DNA from: Arabidopsis thaliana
Taxonomy: Eukaryota > Streptophyta > Magnoliopsida > Brassicales > Brassicaceae
Assembly (NCBI RefSeq): GCF_000001735.4
Contig: NC_003070.9
Span: forward strand, 8,122,001 to 8,186,000
DNA: 64,000 bases
Direction: 5' to 3'
The notes beneath the pieces are model-generated. The model was not told the DNA's origin, did not search any database, and saw only the letters and a program-made list of their open reading frames with translations. A program made the translations under genes and the position numbers. Below are positions 33,761 to 46,630 of the stretch, one piece after another; position 1 is the first letter of the stretch, and the number at the start of each line of letters is the position of its first letter.

Positions 33761-34744
33761 GGTCCGAATATTTATTAGATTGACCCATTCTGTTTATATA
33801 TATTATTAAAACCCATTACAACTTTCTTTTACATAAAAAGAGATGATAATATAAAGTCGGCTTTACAACGAAGCAAAGAAAGAAAATGTAATGGTGCTCG
33901 ATCACTCTTATGTGTATAATTAAAAGCGTGTGTGTGGTTCATTTCAATTATATGTGTTTGGTTGCATTATGAACCATAATATTCCATAGCCAACTGTATC
34001 CTCCTTGTTTTGTTCTCTTCTTCTCCTACATCTACCACCGCCAATCTCGCCTTTTTTTTCCCTCTCATTTATTTATTAATCTACTCATTTTTTTTTTTTG
34101 ACATTATCTACTCAGTCCTTTATTTTATTAATAATCCAATATAGAAATTTAAAATAAGTTAATTCTTTCAAAACTTAGAAAAATACATGATTGTCGGATT
34201 TTTTTATTTGTCAATAACATACAAGAGTTTGAATCCGAATAGCAACATAACAAAATTACTAGCACAAACCATTATACAATAATGTCGGTTTTCTAATTTT
34301 AATTTTATTTGTCAGATTTTTTTCGTTTTTGACATTGTTTTATATTTTTTCTAGGTATTAAAGTTTAGATGTTGGATTTATAACATAGTTTTTAGGATTT
34401 AGATTTAGAATTTAAACTTTGATTATTTTGTCTTATAAAAATATAGACTAAGACTATTTAATTTCTTAATGACTTTTCTTCTTTTCGAGACTATTCCTTA
34501 ATTATGATTTGAAATATACACTAAAAAAAAAAGTTGACAACAACAAAAAAAGTGGACCAAGACGTAGGTCCTTAAAACGGTGCCGTAACAAGGACCTCTC
34601 GCTTGACAAAATGGTCGCGTGAATAAATAAAAGCAACGTTAGTCGCTTCTGAGTAAAGAACCAATCCCAAAGCTCATTTATTCTTTCCTTTTCAATTATT
34701 CTTTCAATTTTTCCGATCGACGGAGGTTGATCGGCGACGGCGTA

Positions 34745-36842
34745 ATGGCCGGAGGAATCGTCTCACCGGCCTCTCTACTCGACCTAATCGCTGATATCGT
34801 CGAGATTCCACTCAACACCGGAATGTTCAAGAAGGATTGCGCAGATCTCACTCGACGAGTTTGTCTCTTAACGCATTTGTTAGAGGAGATTAGAGACTCA
34901 ACTCCTATCGATTCCGCCGCTTCGTCGTCGTCGGAGAATGATTGGTGGTCTGATCTCGTGGTCGGACTTCAAGCCGCGAAGCGTCTTCTCTCCACAGCTC
35001 GATTCCAAGCTCGCGATTCCTCTGTAAGCAAAAAAATCTAACTAACTCCTTAAAAAAAATCAAATCACGATTTGTTGTTCTTCAATCTCATGAAAATTCC
35101 CAGATTCATTAGAATTACCGGTTAAATGTAATTAGACCATTGGTTACAATACGGTTATCTCCGATTTAGCTGAAAGATTTTGAATTTTGTTGATTAAAGG
35201 ATGGTGCTGCGAAGAGAATCTCATTTCAGTTCCAATGTGTTACATGGAAGCTTGAGAAAGCATTGAGCAATCTTCCATATGATCTTTATGATATCTCTGA
35301 CGAAGTTGGAGAACAAGTGGAGCTAGCGAGATCACAGTTGCGAAGAGCAATGCAGAGATATGGATCGTTGAATTCGAACAAGTTCTCGAGTGCTTTATCT
35401 GAGCCAATGGAGAGAGATGGTTTTAGTAATGTTATAAAGATCAAAGCTGAGGAAAAGCTTGAGAGTGTTTCAGAAACACTTCATTTTGGTGAGGAGGAGG
35501 AGAAACAAAGTTCGCCGCCTCTAAGGAGAAGCTCTTCCATTTCTTTGGCTTATTATTTGTCCAAAGATGCTGATACTGATAGATTAGACAAAATGGTTAA
35601 CAAGAACACTGATGAATCGAAGAAATCTGATAAACTCACGATTCCGGTTGATTTTCTTTGTCCGGTGTCGCTTGAACTGATGAAGGATCCTGTCATTGTT
35701 GCCACAGGACAGGTTTGGTTTTGAGATTTATAGCACTTTTAATGAATTTGACTGTATGTTGCTTGGTTATTGATATTGTCTCTCTACAATGGCAGACTTA
35801 CGAGAGGGCATACATACAGAGATGGATCGACTGTGGGAATCTAACATGTCCTAAGACTCAGCAGAAACTCGAAAACTTTACGCTTACACCAAACTATGTT
35901 CTCAGAAGTCTCATCTCTCGGTGGTGCGCTGAACACAACATTGAGCAACCTGCAGGTTACATTAACGGCAGGACAAAAAACAGTGGAGATATGTCGGTGA
36001 TCCGGGCCTTGGTTCAGAGACTCTCAAGCCGGTCAACAGAGGATCGAAGGAATGCGGTTTCTGAAATCCGCTCTCTGTCAAAGAGAAGTACGGATAATCG
36101 CATTCTGATTGCAGAAGCAGGAGCAATCCCTGTTTTGGTGAATCTTTTAACCTCAGAGGATGTTGCAACGCAGGAAAACGCAATCACATGTGTTCTCAAC
36201 CTCTCTATATATGAAAACAACAAAGAGCTGATAATGTTTGCTGGTGCAGTCACCTCAATTGTTCAAGTCCTTAGAGCCGGAACCATGGAAGCAAGAGAAA
36301 ACGCAGCAGCGACACTTTTTAGCCTGTCGTTAGCCGATGAGAACAAGATCATAATAGGCGGGTCAGGTGCGATACCTGCCTTAGTTGATCTGCTCGAGAA
36401 CGGGACCCCGAGAGGGAAGAAAGATGCAGCAACGGCATTGTTCAATCTCTGCATTTATCATGGAAACAAAGGTAGAGCAGTCAGAGCCGGTATAGTAACT
36501 GCATTGGTTAAGATGCTCAGTGATTCCACCCGCCACCGGATGGTTGATGAAGCTTTGACAATTCTCTCAGTTCTTGCAAATAATCAAGACGCGAAATCCG
36601 CGATAGTAAAAGCGAATACTCTACCCGCGTTGATAGGTATTCTCCAAACGGATCAAACTAGAAACCGAGAGAACGCAGCAGCGATATTGCTTTCGCTGTG
36701 TAAAAGAGACACTGAGAAACTGATCACTATCGGTAGACTCGGTGCGGTTGTCCCGTTAATGGATTTATCGAAGAATGGAACAGAGAGAGGCAAAAGGAAA
36801 GCCATATCTTTGTTAGAGCTTCTTCGTAAAGCATGCCAATAA
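34745..36842 (+). CDS. PUB11: U-box / ARM-repeat E3 ubiquitin ligase
   Basis: Exons 34745-35023, 35200-35712, 35796-36842; 612 aa, matching At1g23030. The N-terminal U-box N-terminal domain (UND, residues 1 to about 230) is helical. The U-box begins near residue 241: IPVDFLCPVSLELMKDPVIV, then TYERAYIQRWIDCGNLTCP. About six armadillo repeats from about residue 330 to the end carry the repeated GAIPVLVNLLTS / GAIPALVDLLENGT pattern. The U-box recruits E2, and the ARM region binds targets or receptor kinases. PUB11 is reported in drought/ABA signalling and is a close relative of PUB10, PUB12 and PUB13. The start is the first ATG with the conserved MAGGIVSP; an upstream in-frame TTG is not used. 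Confidence 0.97.
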
Positions 36843-38224
36843 TAACTAGTCTTCTGACAAAAAAGGTTCATCAAGCTCTCATTTTTATTGAGTTTATTAA
36901 ATTATGTTAATATTCTTGTTTAATTGATTTGATTTTTTTTGGAATTCCATTTGTGGAATCGAAATTGAAGATGGTGAGCGAAAATGGTGTTCGAAAATCG
37001 AACTCTGTTTTGCTCGCTGTGTATTTATTTGTTACATTTGTAATAATATTGGAGATGAATGAATAAGTATTGAATTGAACCTTAGTTTTTGTTTCATAAA
37101 TTTGAATTATTGTTCAATCTCAATCACAAGCTACTTACTTCATGGAGTCGGTTCACGTGAATTGGTTACTCTTCTTCTGATCAAAGTACCTTAGAAGACA
37201 CGCAACAGTTACAAATAAAATAGAAATATTATTCGTTAAATGTCAAATATTTCACTTGCTTCCGTAGGCAATTAGAGGGCCACATGTCCTCATAAACCGG
37301 CGTGATTACCTGAAGAGTCAATTTTCTTCGCTGGTGGTATCAAAATCTTTGAGACAACATTAGCTCATAAATTTCTGTATCTCACATATAATGTTCCATC
37401 AAGTGAAGAAAATGACAGATTCCGAATTGACGAATCCATTAAATGATTGAAATGAAATGAAATGAAAATTATCATTTTTGTGGTTGTTTGAAAGTTTCTT
37501 CAAGACCGAAAGCGAAATGAGTCATGTTAGTCTTCTAATTTATATGAGTTGTTGTTGACAAAATGGTTCAATTATCATCTTCAACCACCCATAAATCCAG
37601 TATTTATAATGGGGTAGTTAGCTTGGGAAACAAGAAATCAGAAAAGTCAGCTGAAGACACCAAGTCAACGACTTCGGTATGAAGCATTTGGGGATCAGAA
37701 CAGTTTGAGCCTCACAAAAACTTAGGAATCTCATTGGCCTTGTTTGATGGTTAATCAAAATCATTTTGCTTCTTAGTATGAACAAGAGTGTTAATGATTT
37801 GCTTCTGACACAATCAAACTGAGATTATTGAGAATCTAATGTTGTCTCTTATATAATCTCTCGATAACGAACAAGGAATAGAGAGAGCAGTGTAGTACCA
37901 AAGCCACAACTCAAAAGTGGTCGAAACAGAAAAAGGAGAGGAAGAGTGTCTCTGATTCATTTGACACAATCATGAAACTATCTCTCTGTTACAACATTCA
38001 AAGTGGTTTGATTCATCCGATACAGTAAATTGCCTCAAACTCGCTATCGTTTAGTTTAAATTCATCAAACGTAAAATCTCATGAGAGTAATATGAATTCA
38101 ATTATCATTCCATCAACATTTAACATAATCCTCCTAGAATAATTTTTGGGTTCACCCCTAGGGTTGTATTTTAATCATGAAAATCCAAATTCTGACAACA
38201 ACGAGCTAATCGAAATCAAGGAGC
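36843..38224. other. Intergenic region after PUB11
   Basis: 3' side of PUB11, then AT-rich unique-looking DNA. No open frame worth naming. The 13-mer GTTCACCCCTAGG at 38150-38162 recurs at 40007-40019. Confidence 0.45.
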
Positions 38225-38684
38225 TGTTGGGAATCAAAAAGCTGCATTATATCACATTAGATGGCTGAGTTCCTGACATGGATGTGTGAGCTGACATGGC
38301 ACAGATGTAGCGCTTGATGTGACGTGCCAAGTAGCCTTGCTGACTTGGCGTGGTCATCAAAGACGAAGGTCGGTTGAGAAGATATGGTGAATATCCTTCC
38401 GATCACATATGGAAAGGGATAAGCTTGAAGATCAAGGGAGATCCTAGAGATTATGGTCCTGGAGATTAGTATAAGTATTCTAGAGGTCGGCCATAAACCG
38501 ATTGAGCACTCTAGAATATTGTCATACGATTGTAAACTTCCAAACCTAGCAAAGAGATTAGAAGGCTTCCGGAAGCTGATTGACTTTTCTTTCAACAAAA
38601 ATCAAGTCTTTCTCTAGCAAATTCATATCCAGCCTAACTTTGTTTTCACTAGAGATATCTGAAAACCTTCTTTCTTGTACTGCA
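38225..38684 (+). mobile_element. Possible solo LTR (copia-like), low confidence
   Basis: The block starts TGTTGGGAATC and ends TGCA, about 460 bases. It is clearly less AT-rich than its surroundings. It contains TATA-like TATAAGTATTC (about 38470) followed by TTGTAAACTTCC and an AGAGATTAGAAGG segment, similar in layout to the R/U5 part of plant copia LTRs. AGGAG occurs close to both ends (38219-38223 and 38686-38690) but does not abut a TG...CA pair exactly, so a true target-site duplication is not shown. No primer-binding site follows. Confidence 0.35.
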
Positions 38685-40111
38685 TAGGAGGGATTATACA
38701 TGAAGCCTTGGGTGAAAACTCAATTTTTTGCCCAACGTGTAGTTTATCAGAAAGTCGATGATTCCTATAACAAGCACTTTGTGTTCCTCGTCCACTCCGA
38801 CTAAAAGCGAATAATCCATAACATCAACAGTACTGTATAAAGAGATAGTAGATGCTGAAGATAACTTGGGAATAGATAAGAGAAAATGGATAGAAAGTAT
38901 ATCAATAAGACTATTCATGAAAACCACAACCATGCTCCCAAGCATGCAAAACATTCACTACAAAAAGTGTGCATTAATAGCACATTATGATAGTATAGAT
39001 TTTGCAAATGCTATTAAAGATGATATTGAGAGATTTATAACTATATCATAACCATTTTTAAATGCTAACCATATAATAGCAAAGTGGAAATGTAGAATCA
39101 CTTATACCACCAAAACTTCACAAATATTTCACAAAAACTGCTCAAATACTTGAGCAAAATTTCTTTTAAAAAGAAGCATTTATTAACATATAATCCTAAT
39201 TTCTATCTTCCTCTCCTTCATGGTTCCTATACCTCTCTATTCCTCCTCTTCACTCGAACTCTCTTCCTATGATGATCTCAATATTTAAGATATAAAATTT
39301 ATGCTGTCACATATACACACAAAAAAAAAATAAAAAAAAGTGCAAAACCATTTGTTGTGGATAAATATGCTTGGCTAGATTCTTAAAGCCAAGTTTAGGA
39401 GAATAGCTGATGAATGAATCTATTTTTTCTAAATATTATCAAGCTGAAAATTGTATGTGTATATGAACTCAATTTTAGGAGAATAATTGATGAATAATAA
39501 AAAAATATAATAGGAGAAGCGATGCTGCATTCTTGGTAAATATTAAGAAAATGAGAATAAAAGGGGATAACCATGGATTTTTTTTCCCGTTGCCGAATTA
39601 TTCTATACAATACCATTTTTTTTAGTTACTTTGGTTCACTTATATGAGTAAATCCTATTATTCACCCTTTAATCAATCAGCATATATCACCAAAAACAAG
39701 CAAATTTATTTAATTGAAAAATATATCTTCCACCAAAATGATTTATTTTATAAACAGTTATAGATTTTATATTTAAACGAGATTAAATATCAATTTGAAT
39801 TTAAAAATAATGGTTAAATTTAGATTTTATAATGAAACAAAATTAATTTTTGGTTTTGATTTACAAAAGAGGATTATGGTGTAGATTTTGTAATTACAAG
39901 CAATTATATATTGATTTTGGTTATAAAAGAAATTTAAGATTTAGATTTTATAATTAAATGTATTTAGTTTTTTGATTAGGTGGCGGCTTCTGATTGGGTA
40001 AAATAAGTTCACCCCTAGGTGATATTGTTCTTAAAAAAAAGAGAAAGATATGATTTAGGTTTGTAAACACAAAAATACGTGAGGAAAAAGAAAGAGAAGG
40101 AGGAGCTGATC
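38685..40111. other. AT-rich intergenic region, no gene
   Basis: Several short open frames, none recognisable. Internal AT-rich phrases such as TTAGATTTTATAATTAAA recur between 39760 and 39960, a degenerate low-complexity tract. Confidence 0.45.
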
Positions 40112-41149
40112 ATGAGCGCCGCCTTACGGGAGGAACTGTTGATCGAGATTCTTATCAGATATGACCAACTGATTCCTTAAACCCTCACCACGAAGTCGTT
40201 ATCTCACCTATTTTGTGGAGAGCGAAAAACATAGCGAGTATGCGTTGCACACATCTTCGAATCATGATCACTCGGACACATCGGTCTCTGTAATCGGCCA
40301 AGATCTGACCATTCCGACAATAGAGGGTGGCCGCTTCGTGAGCTCTGTACAGAAATTGGAGAAGAGTACGAATTTGTAACCTCAACACAAGACAGGTTGT
40401 GGAATTACCCGTTATGAAAGGCAATAATGATAACAATGTGTTCTATGTTGGACACGATCCTGTTCATGATGAATACAAAGTGCTTAGCATGGTTAGGGAG
40501 GTGAGCAATGAAGAAGAAAGAGTAGAGTGAGATCCGAGAATCAGGTGTTGATACTTGGAGCGCTGGAGCTTAATGGAAAAAGACACAGTGCCACATTCCT
40601 CATCGCCCTTTCCGTTCTTGCTCGCAAGGGGTGATCACCATTAATGGTGCTTTGTATTGTAGGGCTTGGAATGATGCAAATATATGCGTGTGTATGAGTT
40701 TTAACTTGAGTTCTGAAGAGTTTAGTTTGATTTAATTACCCATGAATGCTTGTTGGAAGGACTTCTCTTGCAGAAATCTCATGAACTACAACGGAAATGT
40801 ATCTATCTTTCAATCTTTGAATTTCTTTAGAGATCGTATTGTGGATGTTTGGGTTCTTGAAGAGGGCGGCAGGAGTCAATGGTCGGACAAAAAGGCTTTT
40901 GTCTTGCCTGATTTTCAGATGAACTTCCAGCATGGAGATCGGTTATGGATGGGTGGCACTAGTCGCAGTGGTGAGGTTTGGTTTTCAAAGGCAAGTCTCT
41001 TGCTGAATCAACCTTCACGCTTTTTCATTTATGATTTAGAGAGGAATGAGATGACTCAAAGGATTGTTACAGGGCCATTAGTTGATGTCGTCTTTAAGAA
41101 AATTTGTTGGTTGATGTCAGTTTTCTCGGATGATATTTCTCCACCTTAA
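40112..41149 (+). pseudogene. F-box / FBA-domain pseudogene
   Basis: ATG at 40112 opens MSAALREELLIEILIR, an F-box start (normally xxELLIEILxR), which hits TAA at 40178-40180. Downstream, in shifting frames, come fragments typical of the F-box-associated domain: NNVFYVGHDPVHDEYKVLSM (about 40432-40495), CHIPHRPF and SQGVITINGALYCRAW (about 40590-40665), CMSFNLSSEEF (about 40690), then YNGNVSIFQSLNFFRDRIVD, VWVLEE and FFIYDLERNEM in the open frame to 41149. Several stops and frameshifts separate these. The family is a substrate-receptor family of SCF ubiquitin ligases that is very prone to birth and death in Arabidopsis. Confidence 0.8.
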
Positions 41150-43024
41150 CCTACTTGATACTTAACACACAAAACCCATTAACACATTGGGCATGTTTTA
41201 CATAATGTCCCAATGGCCCTTTTCCTTTAGTGACCAAGTCGCGTTTCTTCTCCTTAGTTTCACAAACGATATAATATCAAGTGGACAGATTAACTGGCCT
41301 TTTTGTATCATTACTTAATTTGAAGAATGGAGCTTCACTTCATCCTTGGAAGAGAAAGGTAGGCTAAGCGACAGTAGCCAAATTTCCTCTCCACTTACGG
41401 TTTCCATGATATTCTTGATATTTTACCTTCACAAGGAGCTTGTATGTGTGGTAGTTGAATGGCATGAATCTAAGCAATGAAAATTGCAAGTTTTATATAC
41501 ATAAAAATGTTGGAATCATCAAAAATGTAGCAGAACGATCTCGACTTTGACATGGAAGCTGCATATTTTACCTTCACCACCTTCGAGCATGGAAGTCATT
41601 ACAGTTACTGATGCTAAAGTTGTGGCCATGTTGATTAGGTCCATTAAGCTCCCCCCTAGTGCTAATCCAAGTCCTAATAGCAAAATTGTTTGCATTTTTG
41701 GTTCACCATGTCCTTTGGTTTCACAATGAGATCCTCTCGTTTTATACTCGTACCTGATATGCAACGATGCAAAGTAAGACTGTGAGAACACTTGCTTCCA
41801 TAAAATATTAAACAACTAGGAAAAGCATGAGGAATATCAAGTCAAGAGGCAAGTCGTTTGTTGTTTTAGCCACATAATAATATTACGATCACTCGAACAG
41901 ACCGACCAATAGAGCTATATTATGATTAATAGGCACTTAAATCTGTTTTACATTATGTGTATATCCAATGTCCTATGCCAACCAAAACCAAACTTTTTGG
42001 GTAATATGTTTATAAGAAATAGTAGACGCTGTTAAACTTTCTGCCCCGAATTACTCTTCAATCAGACGAAATCAATTTTCCATTTTTTTTCTCTTTCATA
42101 CGATACCATAAGAGAGTTTCCTCCTACGGTGCGACCTTCTCATTTATGTAATCGAACAACTAAAGCAATGTTCCTTTAAAAAAGCACTCACTTACGCATT
42201 AAGCAACTACACGTACGCACTCGCATATATACACTTATATATTTTAGCAAACAAAAAAAAATACTAGCATTTATATATTTTGGTGCAAGAAAATATCCAT
42301 AAAGGTCTTCTGCAAACAGAGTCATTGTTCTGTATGCTATACACAAATTAAAGCCTCTCGTATACGATTATACTTCTTTAAGATTTTTAACTATTATTCA
42401 TATTTGGCTGAGAAAACATTAATTATACACATTTTTTCAAGATAAACCATTTAGTACAACAAATATAGTATGAAAATTACATACAGTTATATTAGTGGAC
42501 CACTATAATATACCTCTAAAACATGTATAAATTAATGTATAGTTTAAGCCTTTTGTTGTGGTGGACAACGGTGGGATTTTAATCGCTAATTAATGATTCT
42601 ACACAAAAAAAAATAAAAAATTAATGGCGATAAAAACCAAAATAGTTCATGAGGGGATCCACCTAACATGAAAAAATACGACCAATTAGTGGACCGACGA
42701 CGAGTACAGTGCTCCTTAACTAACCTTCTTCCTAATTTATCATTTACGTTCAGACTAGTGTATACTTTTATTTAAGTATAATTTCGTTTAAAAAAATGAC
42801 TAGAAGCTTACAGAAAAATTGTTATATACACAATACACTATTTAATAAGTCTATGACTCCCATGCACTTGACTTACGTAACGAGAACGCATTCATCATCA
42901 CCTCTCAATTCATTTTCACGTCTCCTCTTAATTTTCAACTCTTTAAGCTCACCATATATACAAAACTCTGTTTTTGATTTTCTCTTTGATCAAAATCAAA
43001 AAACGCCGATCACAAGTTCACAAC
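41150..43024. other. Intergenic region upstream of proline-rich gene 1
   Basis: No confirmed gene. A minus-strand frame at about 41695-41519 encodes a 59-aa peptide starting MQTILLLGLGLALGGSLMDL, hydrophobic and of unknown status. A TATA-like CATATATAC lies about 70 bases before the start codon at 43025. Confidence 0.45.
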
Positions 43025-43459
43025 ATGCCGGGAAATTCTCACCGCCGGGGATCCGACGTCATATTCACCGTGATGATGATCGCCTTGCTGACGTGTCCAA
43101 CACTCATCAACGGTTCATCATCATCAGATGCTTCTTTAGAAGCAAGAAAGCTCGATGAGGTCGATCCCATAAAGTGCTCTCCAAGCTGCATCCAAAACCC
43201 TCCTCCGCCATCTCCTCCACCACCGTCTCCGCCACCACCTGCATGTCCTCCACCCCCGGCTCTTCCACCGCCTCCGCCTAAGAAAGTCAGTTCCTACTGC
43301 CCACCGCCTCCGCCGGCTAATTTCTTGTACATCACGGGTCCGCCGGGAAATCTCTACCCCGTTGATGAGCAATTCGGAGCGGCCGCCGGAAAAAGTTTTA
43401 TGGTGGTGAAGCTCTCCGGTCTAATCGCGTTTGGAATTATGGCGTTCCTGATTCTTTGA
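43025..43459 (+). CDS. Small hydroxyproline-rich glycoprotein-like, secreted
   Basis: Single exon, 144 aa, matching At1g23040. The N-terminus has a hydrophobic core (VIFTVMMIALLTCPTLING), a likely signal peptide. The mature part contains CSPSC and then a Pro-rich block with SPPPPSPPPP-type runs, candidate sites for prolyl hydroxylation and arabinosylation as in extensins. It continues with KKVSSYCPPPPPANFLY and ends in a hydrophobic tail (LSGLIAFGIMAFLIL) that could be a GPI-anchor signal or a membrane anchor. Probably cell-wall or cell-surface. Function unknown. A second gene of the same design lies 3 kb downstream on the same strand. Confidence 0.85.
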   Translation: MPGNSHRRGSDVIFTVMMIALLTCPTLINGSSSSDASLEARKLDEVDPIKCSPSCIQNPPPPSPPPPSPPPPACPPPPALPPPPPKKVSSYCPPPPPANFLYITGPPGNLYPVDEQFGAAAGKSFMVVKLSGLIAFGIMAFLIL

Positions 43460-46400
43460 AATTAACATGATCGGAGAAAAAATATATTTGAAGATCTGTT
43501 GGTATGTTTTAGATACTTTTTAATTAGTTGTTGAAGAACGTTATTGATGGTTGGTTAATAATTTTTCTAGCTAGGATTATATATGTTTCAATATATTTTC
43601 CTATATCCAAATTTTCTAATGGTTTTTAACCAAATTAATAAGGTACGAATACTAAAATTTCTGTTCAGAGAAATATGTAAATTCTAGAAATGTATTCTCT
43701 TGATGTGATATGTTCTCTGTTCACATTTACCAACAAAAAAAATTGTTCTGTGTTCAACTTGCCATTGATGAATTGATTCTCAAAATTGGAAAGTTTTCTT
43801 TGTGCGGAATAATTTTATGAAAAAGCAAATTGTTCTTAATAAAAGTAAAGATAGTTTTTTTCAAAAAGGAAATTGTAAAGTTAGAAAGGCGAGTTTTCGA
43901 AAATATTTTGTCTTATTTAGCTTTCCTCTTTATATTTTTAATAAATTGTTATTTATATGCATAAGTAGATTATGAAAAGTCAGTATGTTTTAACTAAGTT
44001 AAATTAATTTTAAATGGCATGAGCTGACAAAAAATATTGTAGATGAAGTTAATAAACTACAGAGAGATGATGAATTGATATAGAAACTACTATAATAAGT
44101 AGTGAAGAGATGTTTAATCTGGATAAATTAATCTAATTCGATCCAAACTAATTTAAAATAACTAATATAAAATATATTTTAATATGGTTCTAATGTATAA
44201 GAGTATATCTCTTTTATATATCAAAACTGAATTTTATTTTGAAAATATATAAAGACTATATGTATTGAGCTGCCAAGAAATTAATAACCCTTCATGACTA
44301 TAACCTAAGGACCGCTTATCCGTAGAAACTATGAATTAAATCGATGATGGAACTTCTTCATATTAAACAAAAAAACGACCTAAACTCTAAATTATTTTGA
44401 AAATTGAAATGTATACTAACTAAAACTTAAATTTGTAATAACAATTTTGAGGTGGAAAAGGACACCTGACGATATCAAAAGTAAAAAAAGACACGTGTAG
44501 ATGCTATAAGAGAGAGAGGAAAGAAATGGAGATCAACTTGGGTTTCAACAAAAGATGGGTCCTGCAAAGCCGACCTCAGACATGACATGTGAATCTGTTT
44601 CGCCTAACGCTTATTTTCTACCAAACCTCCCATCTCACACCTACGTTTTTATTTCTTTTTTCAACGCTTACTAATTACATAAATCATTTACTAAACCAAG
44701 TGTAGTTCAAATTTAGACTTTATAAAACTAAAAACAATTTAAATTTTTGGTTATTTTAAGACAAAATAATGTATTTGGATAATCTATATTTTAAACATTT
44801 GTTTTTTTCTTAGCTAAGCTTTGGCATATAATTTGTTTCAGAAAAATATACTATTACATTTACTTTTCTGTGTATTTTAAATATTCTACTATGCGATATG
44901 AGATCTTCGTATTCGACTTAAAACTCAATAACGATCTCCTATACATTTATTTTATTCTTAAAACCAAAATGAAAGAAAGATTAAATTTGCCCAAATTATT
45001 ATTATTATTATTATTATTATTTAATTTGCCCAAATTAGTAACTAGCTAAAAAAAGAAAACCAATGAGGCAACGAAAGAGTAATTCGCTCTTTTTCCTTAG
45101 AGGCTGCAATTGTTGTGGACTTTATAACTTATAAGGTATGAAATAATTGTGCACTACACAGCTGTGATTATGCTTTTATTGCCTCAAAAAGGCAACACAC
45201 CACAAACTCCTTTATACTTAGTTTTGTGCAAGCTCACTTAGTAACATATATATGTATATTCTGTTCTTTTTTGTAATGGTTTTAATTTTACTTGGCAATG
45301 TCATTATCAGTTTTTGACTTATTTTGGTAAAATGAAAGTCGCGAGTTGTAGTACCCATAACAACCGCACCGTCTTTTACATGAGAAAAATCCATGCATCT
45401 TAATTTAATATTGCTTATCGATGCCATGCATCTAAATGTCTTAAACTCATCTTAAATTCGCGAGTTGGGTTCAATTTTCTTCTATTTGTTACTCTTTCCC
45501 TTTCCCAAAAATCATTTTAAATTAATATTCTTCAAATAAATGTCATTTTATGACTTTTAGGTTTGTGAAAGAAAAAAATGACTTTAGACTTTAATAAATT
45601 TACAATTACAAAAGATTGTTTATCAGTGCCATGCATCTATACTAATATACCTCGGAACAAATGAAATAGTTATGATGTACCTTTAAAACCTTCAATTTCA
45701 CTCAACGTCTAGCCCTTTACAGATATGCTCACAAATTGTCCTCAAAATTATAATCACAAGTACCATTTTCTTCTATTTTTTGTTTTTGGTAGAAACCATT
45801 TTCTTATACTTTGAGATAGGAAAAAACATATATTCAATCTTTTTATTAATGACTTGTTTTTACTTGAAGCATCAATAAGGCTTGTGGAAATCCATCTTTC
45901 TTTGTGAGGATTAAAATATTATACATCTATCAACCACTTTAAGCATCTATGACGCATTTGTTTCTTTAGAGGACATAATTAGGTCATTTAGTGGCTGATG
46001 TGTAGAATATTCATCTAAAATCTGTCGTTTAACAAAATGGCTTTTATTTTATTTTATAAAATGATTGCAGTTTACGTCTCTCTTTTTAATAGCAAAGCCT
46101 GCATGTTCTTCGATACAATTATGGGTCAATAATATACGATTATTTAACCAAAACGTCTGTACAGTGTACACAGAGCGCCGAAAAGCCCATTTAAATTTAT
46201 TTTTAAAGGTTATAACCAAACCAAGATCCAAGAAAATAGTGTAAGATCAGTAATTTAAACTTAATCAGGCATTTTACATAGTTAGAACATTCTGAGTAAA
46301 TAAGTCTACACTAGTTAAATGTTAATCCACAACTAACAAAAAATAAATCCATTAATAAACTATGACTAAGACGGACTAAAATCGAATAAACTAGCGATAA

Positions 46401-46630
46401 ATTAACACCAATAATTAAAGTGATTAAGGAAGAATACTAGTTAGCAAACCATTCGTTCCAATAATTCACAAGACAAGTGTCTTCTAGCTAGAGTCCACAC
46501 CTTCCAACTAAGCTTTTGCCAAAAAAAACTTATCTTAATTTACTTTCTCTTATCCAAAGTTCTTTGTTTACCATTAAAAAAAAAGAACCATTCTTTCACC
46601 AAGTTCTTGTAAAACAAAACAAAAGAAAAC
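43460..46630. other. Intergenic region between the two proline-rich genes
   Basis: AT-rich, no gene. An (ATT)n microsatellite is at 44996-45022. CACGTGT (44491-44497) and a GA-rich tract (44509-44525) may be incidental. Nothing else stands out. Confidence 0.45.
44996..45022. repeat. (ATT)n microsatellite
   Basis: About nine ATT units. The flank TTTGCCCAAATTA occurs both just before and just after the tract (44986 and 45025), so the repeat grew inside or beside a duplicated flank. Confidence 0.8.

Larger units (their letters stand above)
31358..34744. other. Intergenic region between FRO3 and PUB11 (divergent)
   Basis: Shared upstream region of two divergent genes. The FRO3 side carries a G-box at 31794-31799 and several ACGT cores (about 31506-31751). 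A tandem repeat sits at 32391-32490 and copia-like remains at about 33060-33760. The PUB11 leader begins after about 34640. Open frames at 32569, 32585 and 32847 are not recognisable genes. Confidence 0.5.

Noticed and set aside
38955..39060. CACTACAAAAAG at 38955 as an En/Spm (CACTA) transposon end
   Set aside because: No matching inverted end (TTTTTGTAGTG) or 3-bp duplication found nearby, so the motif alone is not enough.
43136..43372. Arg/Trp-rich antisense frame opposite the proline-rich gene
   Set aside because: It is simply the reverse complement of CCN proline codons.
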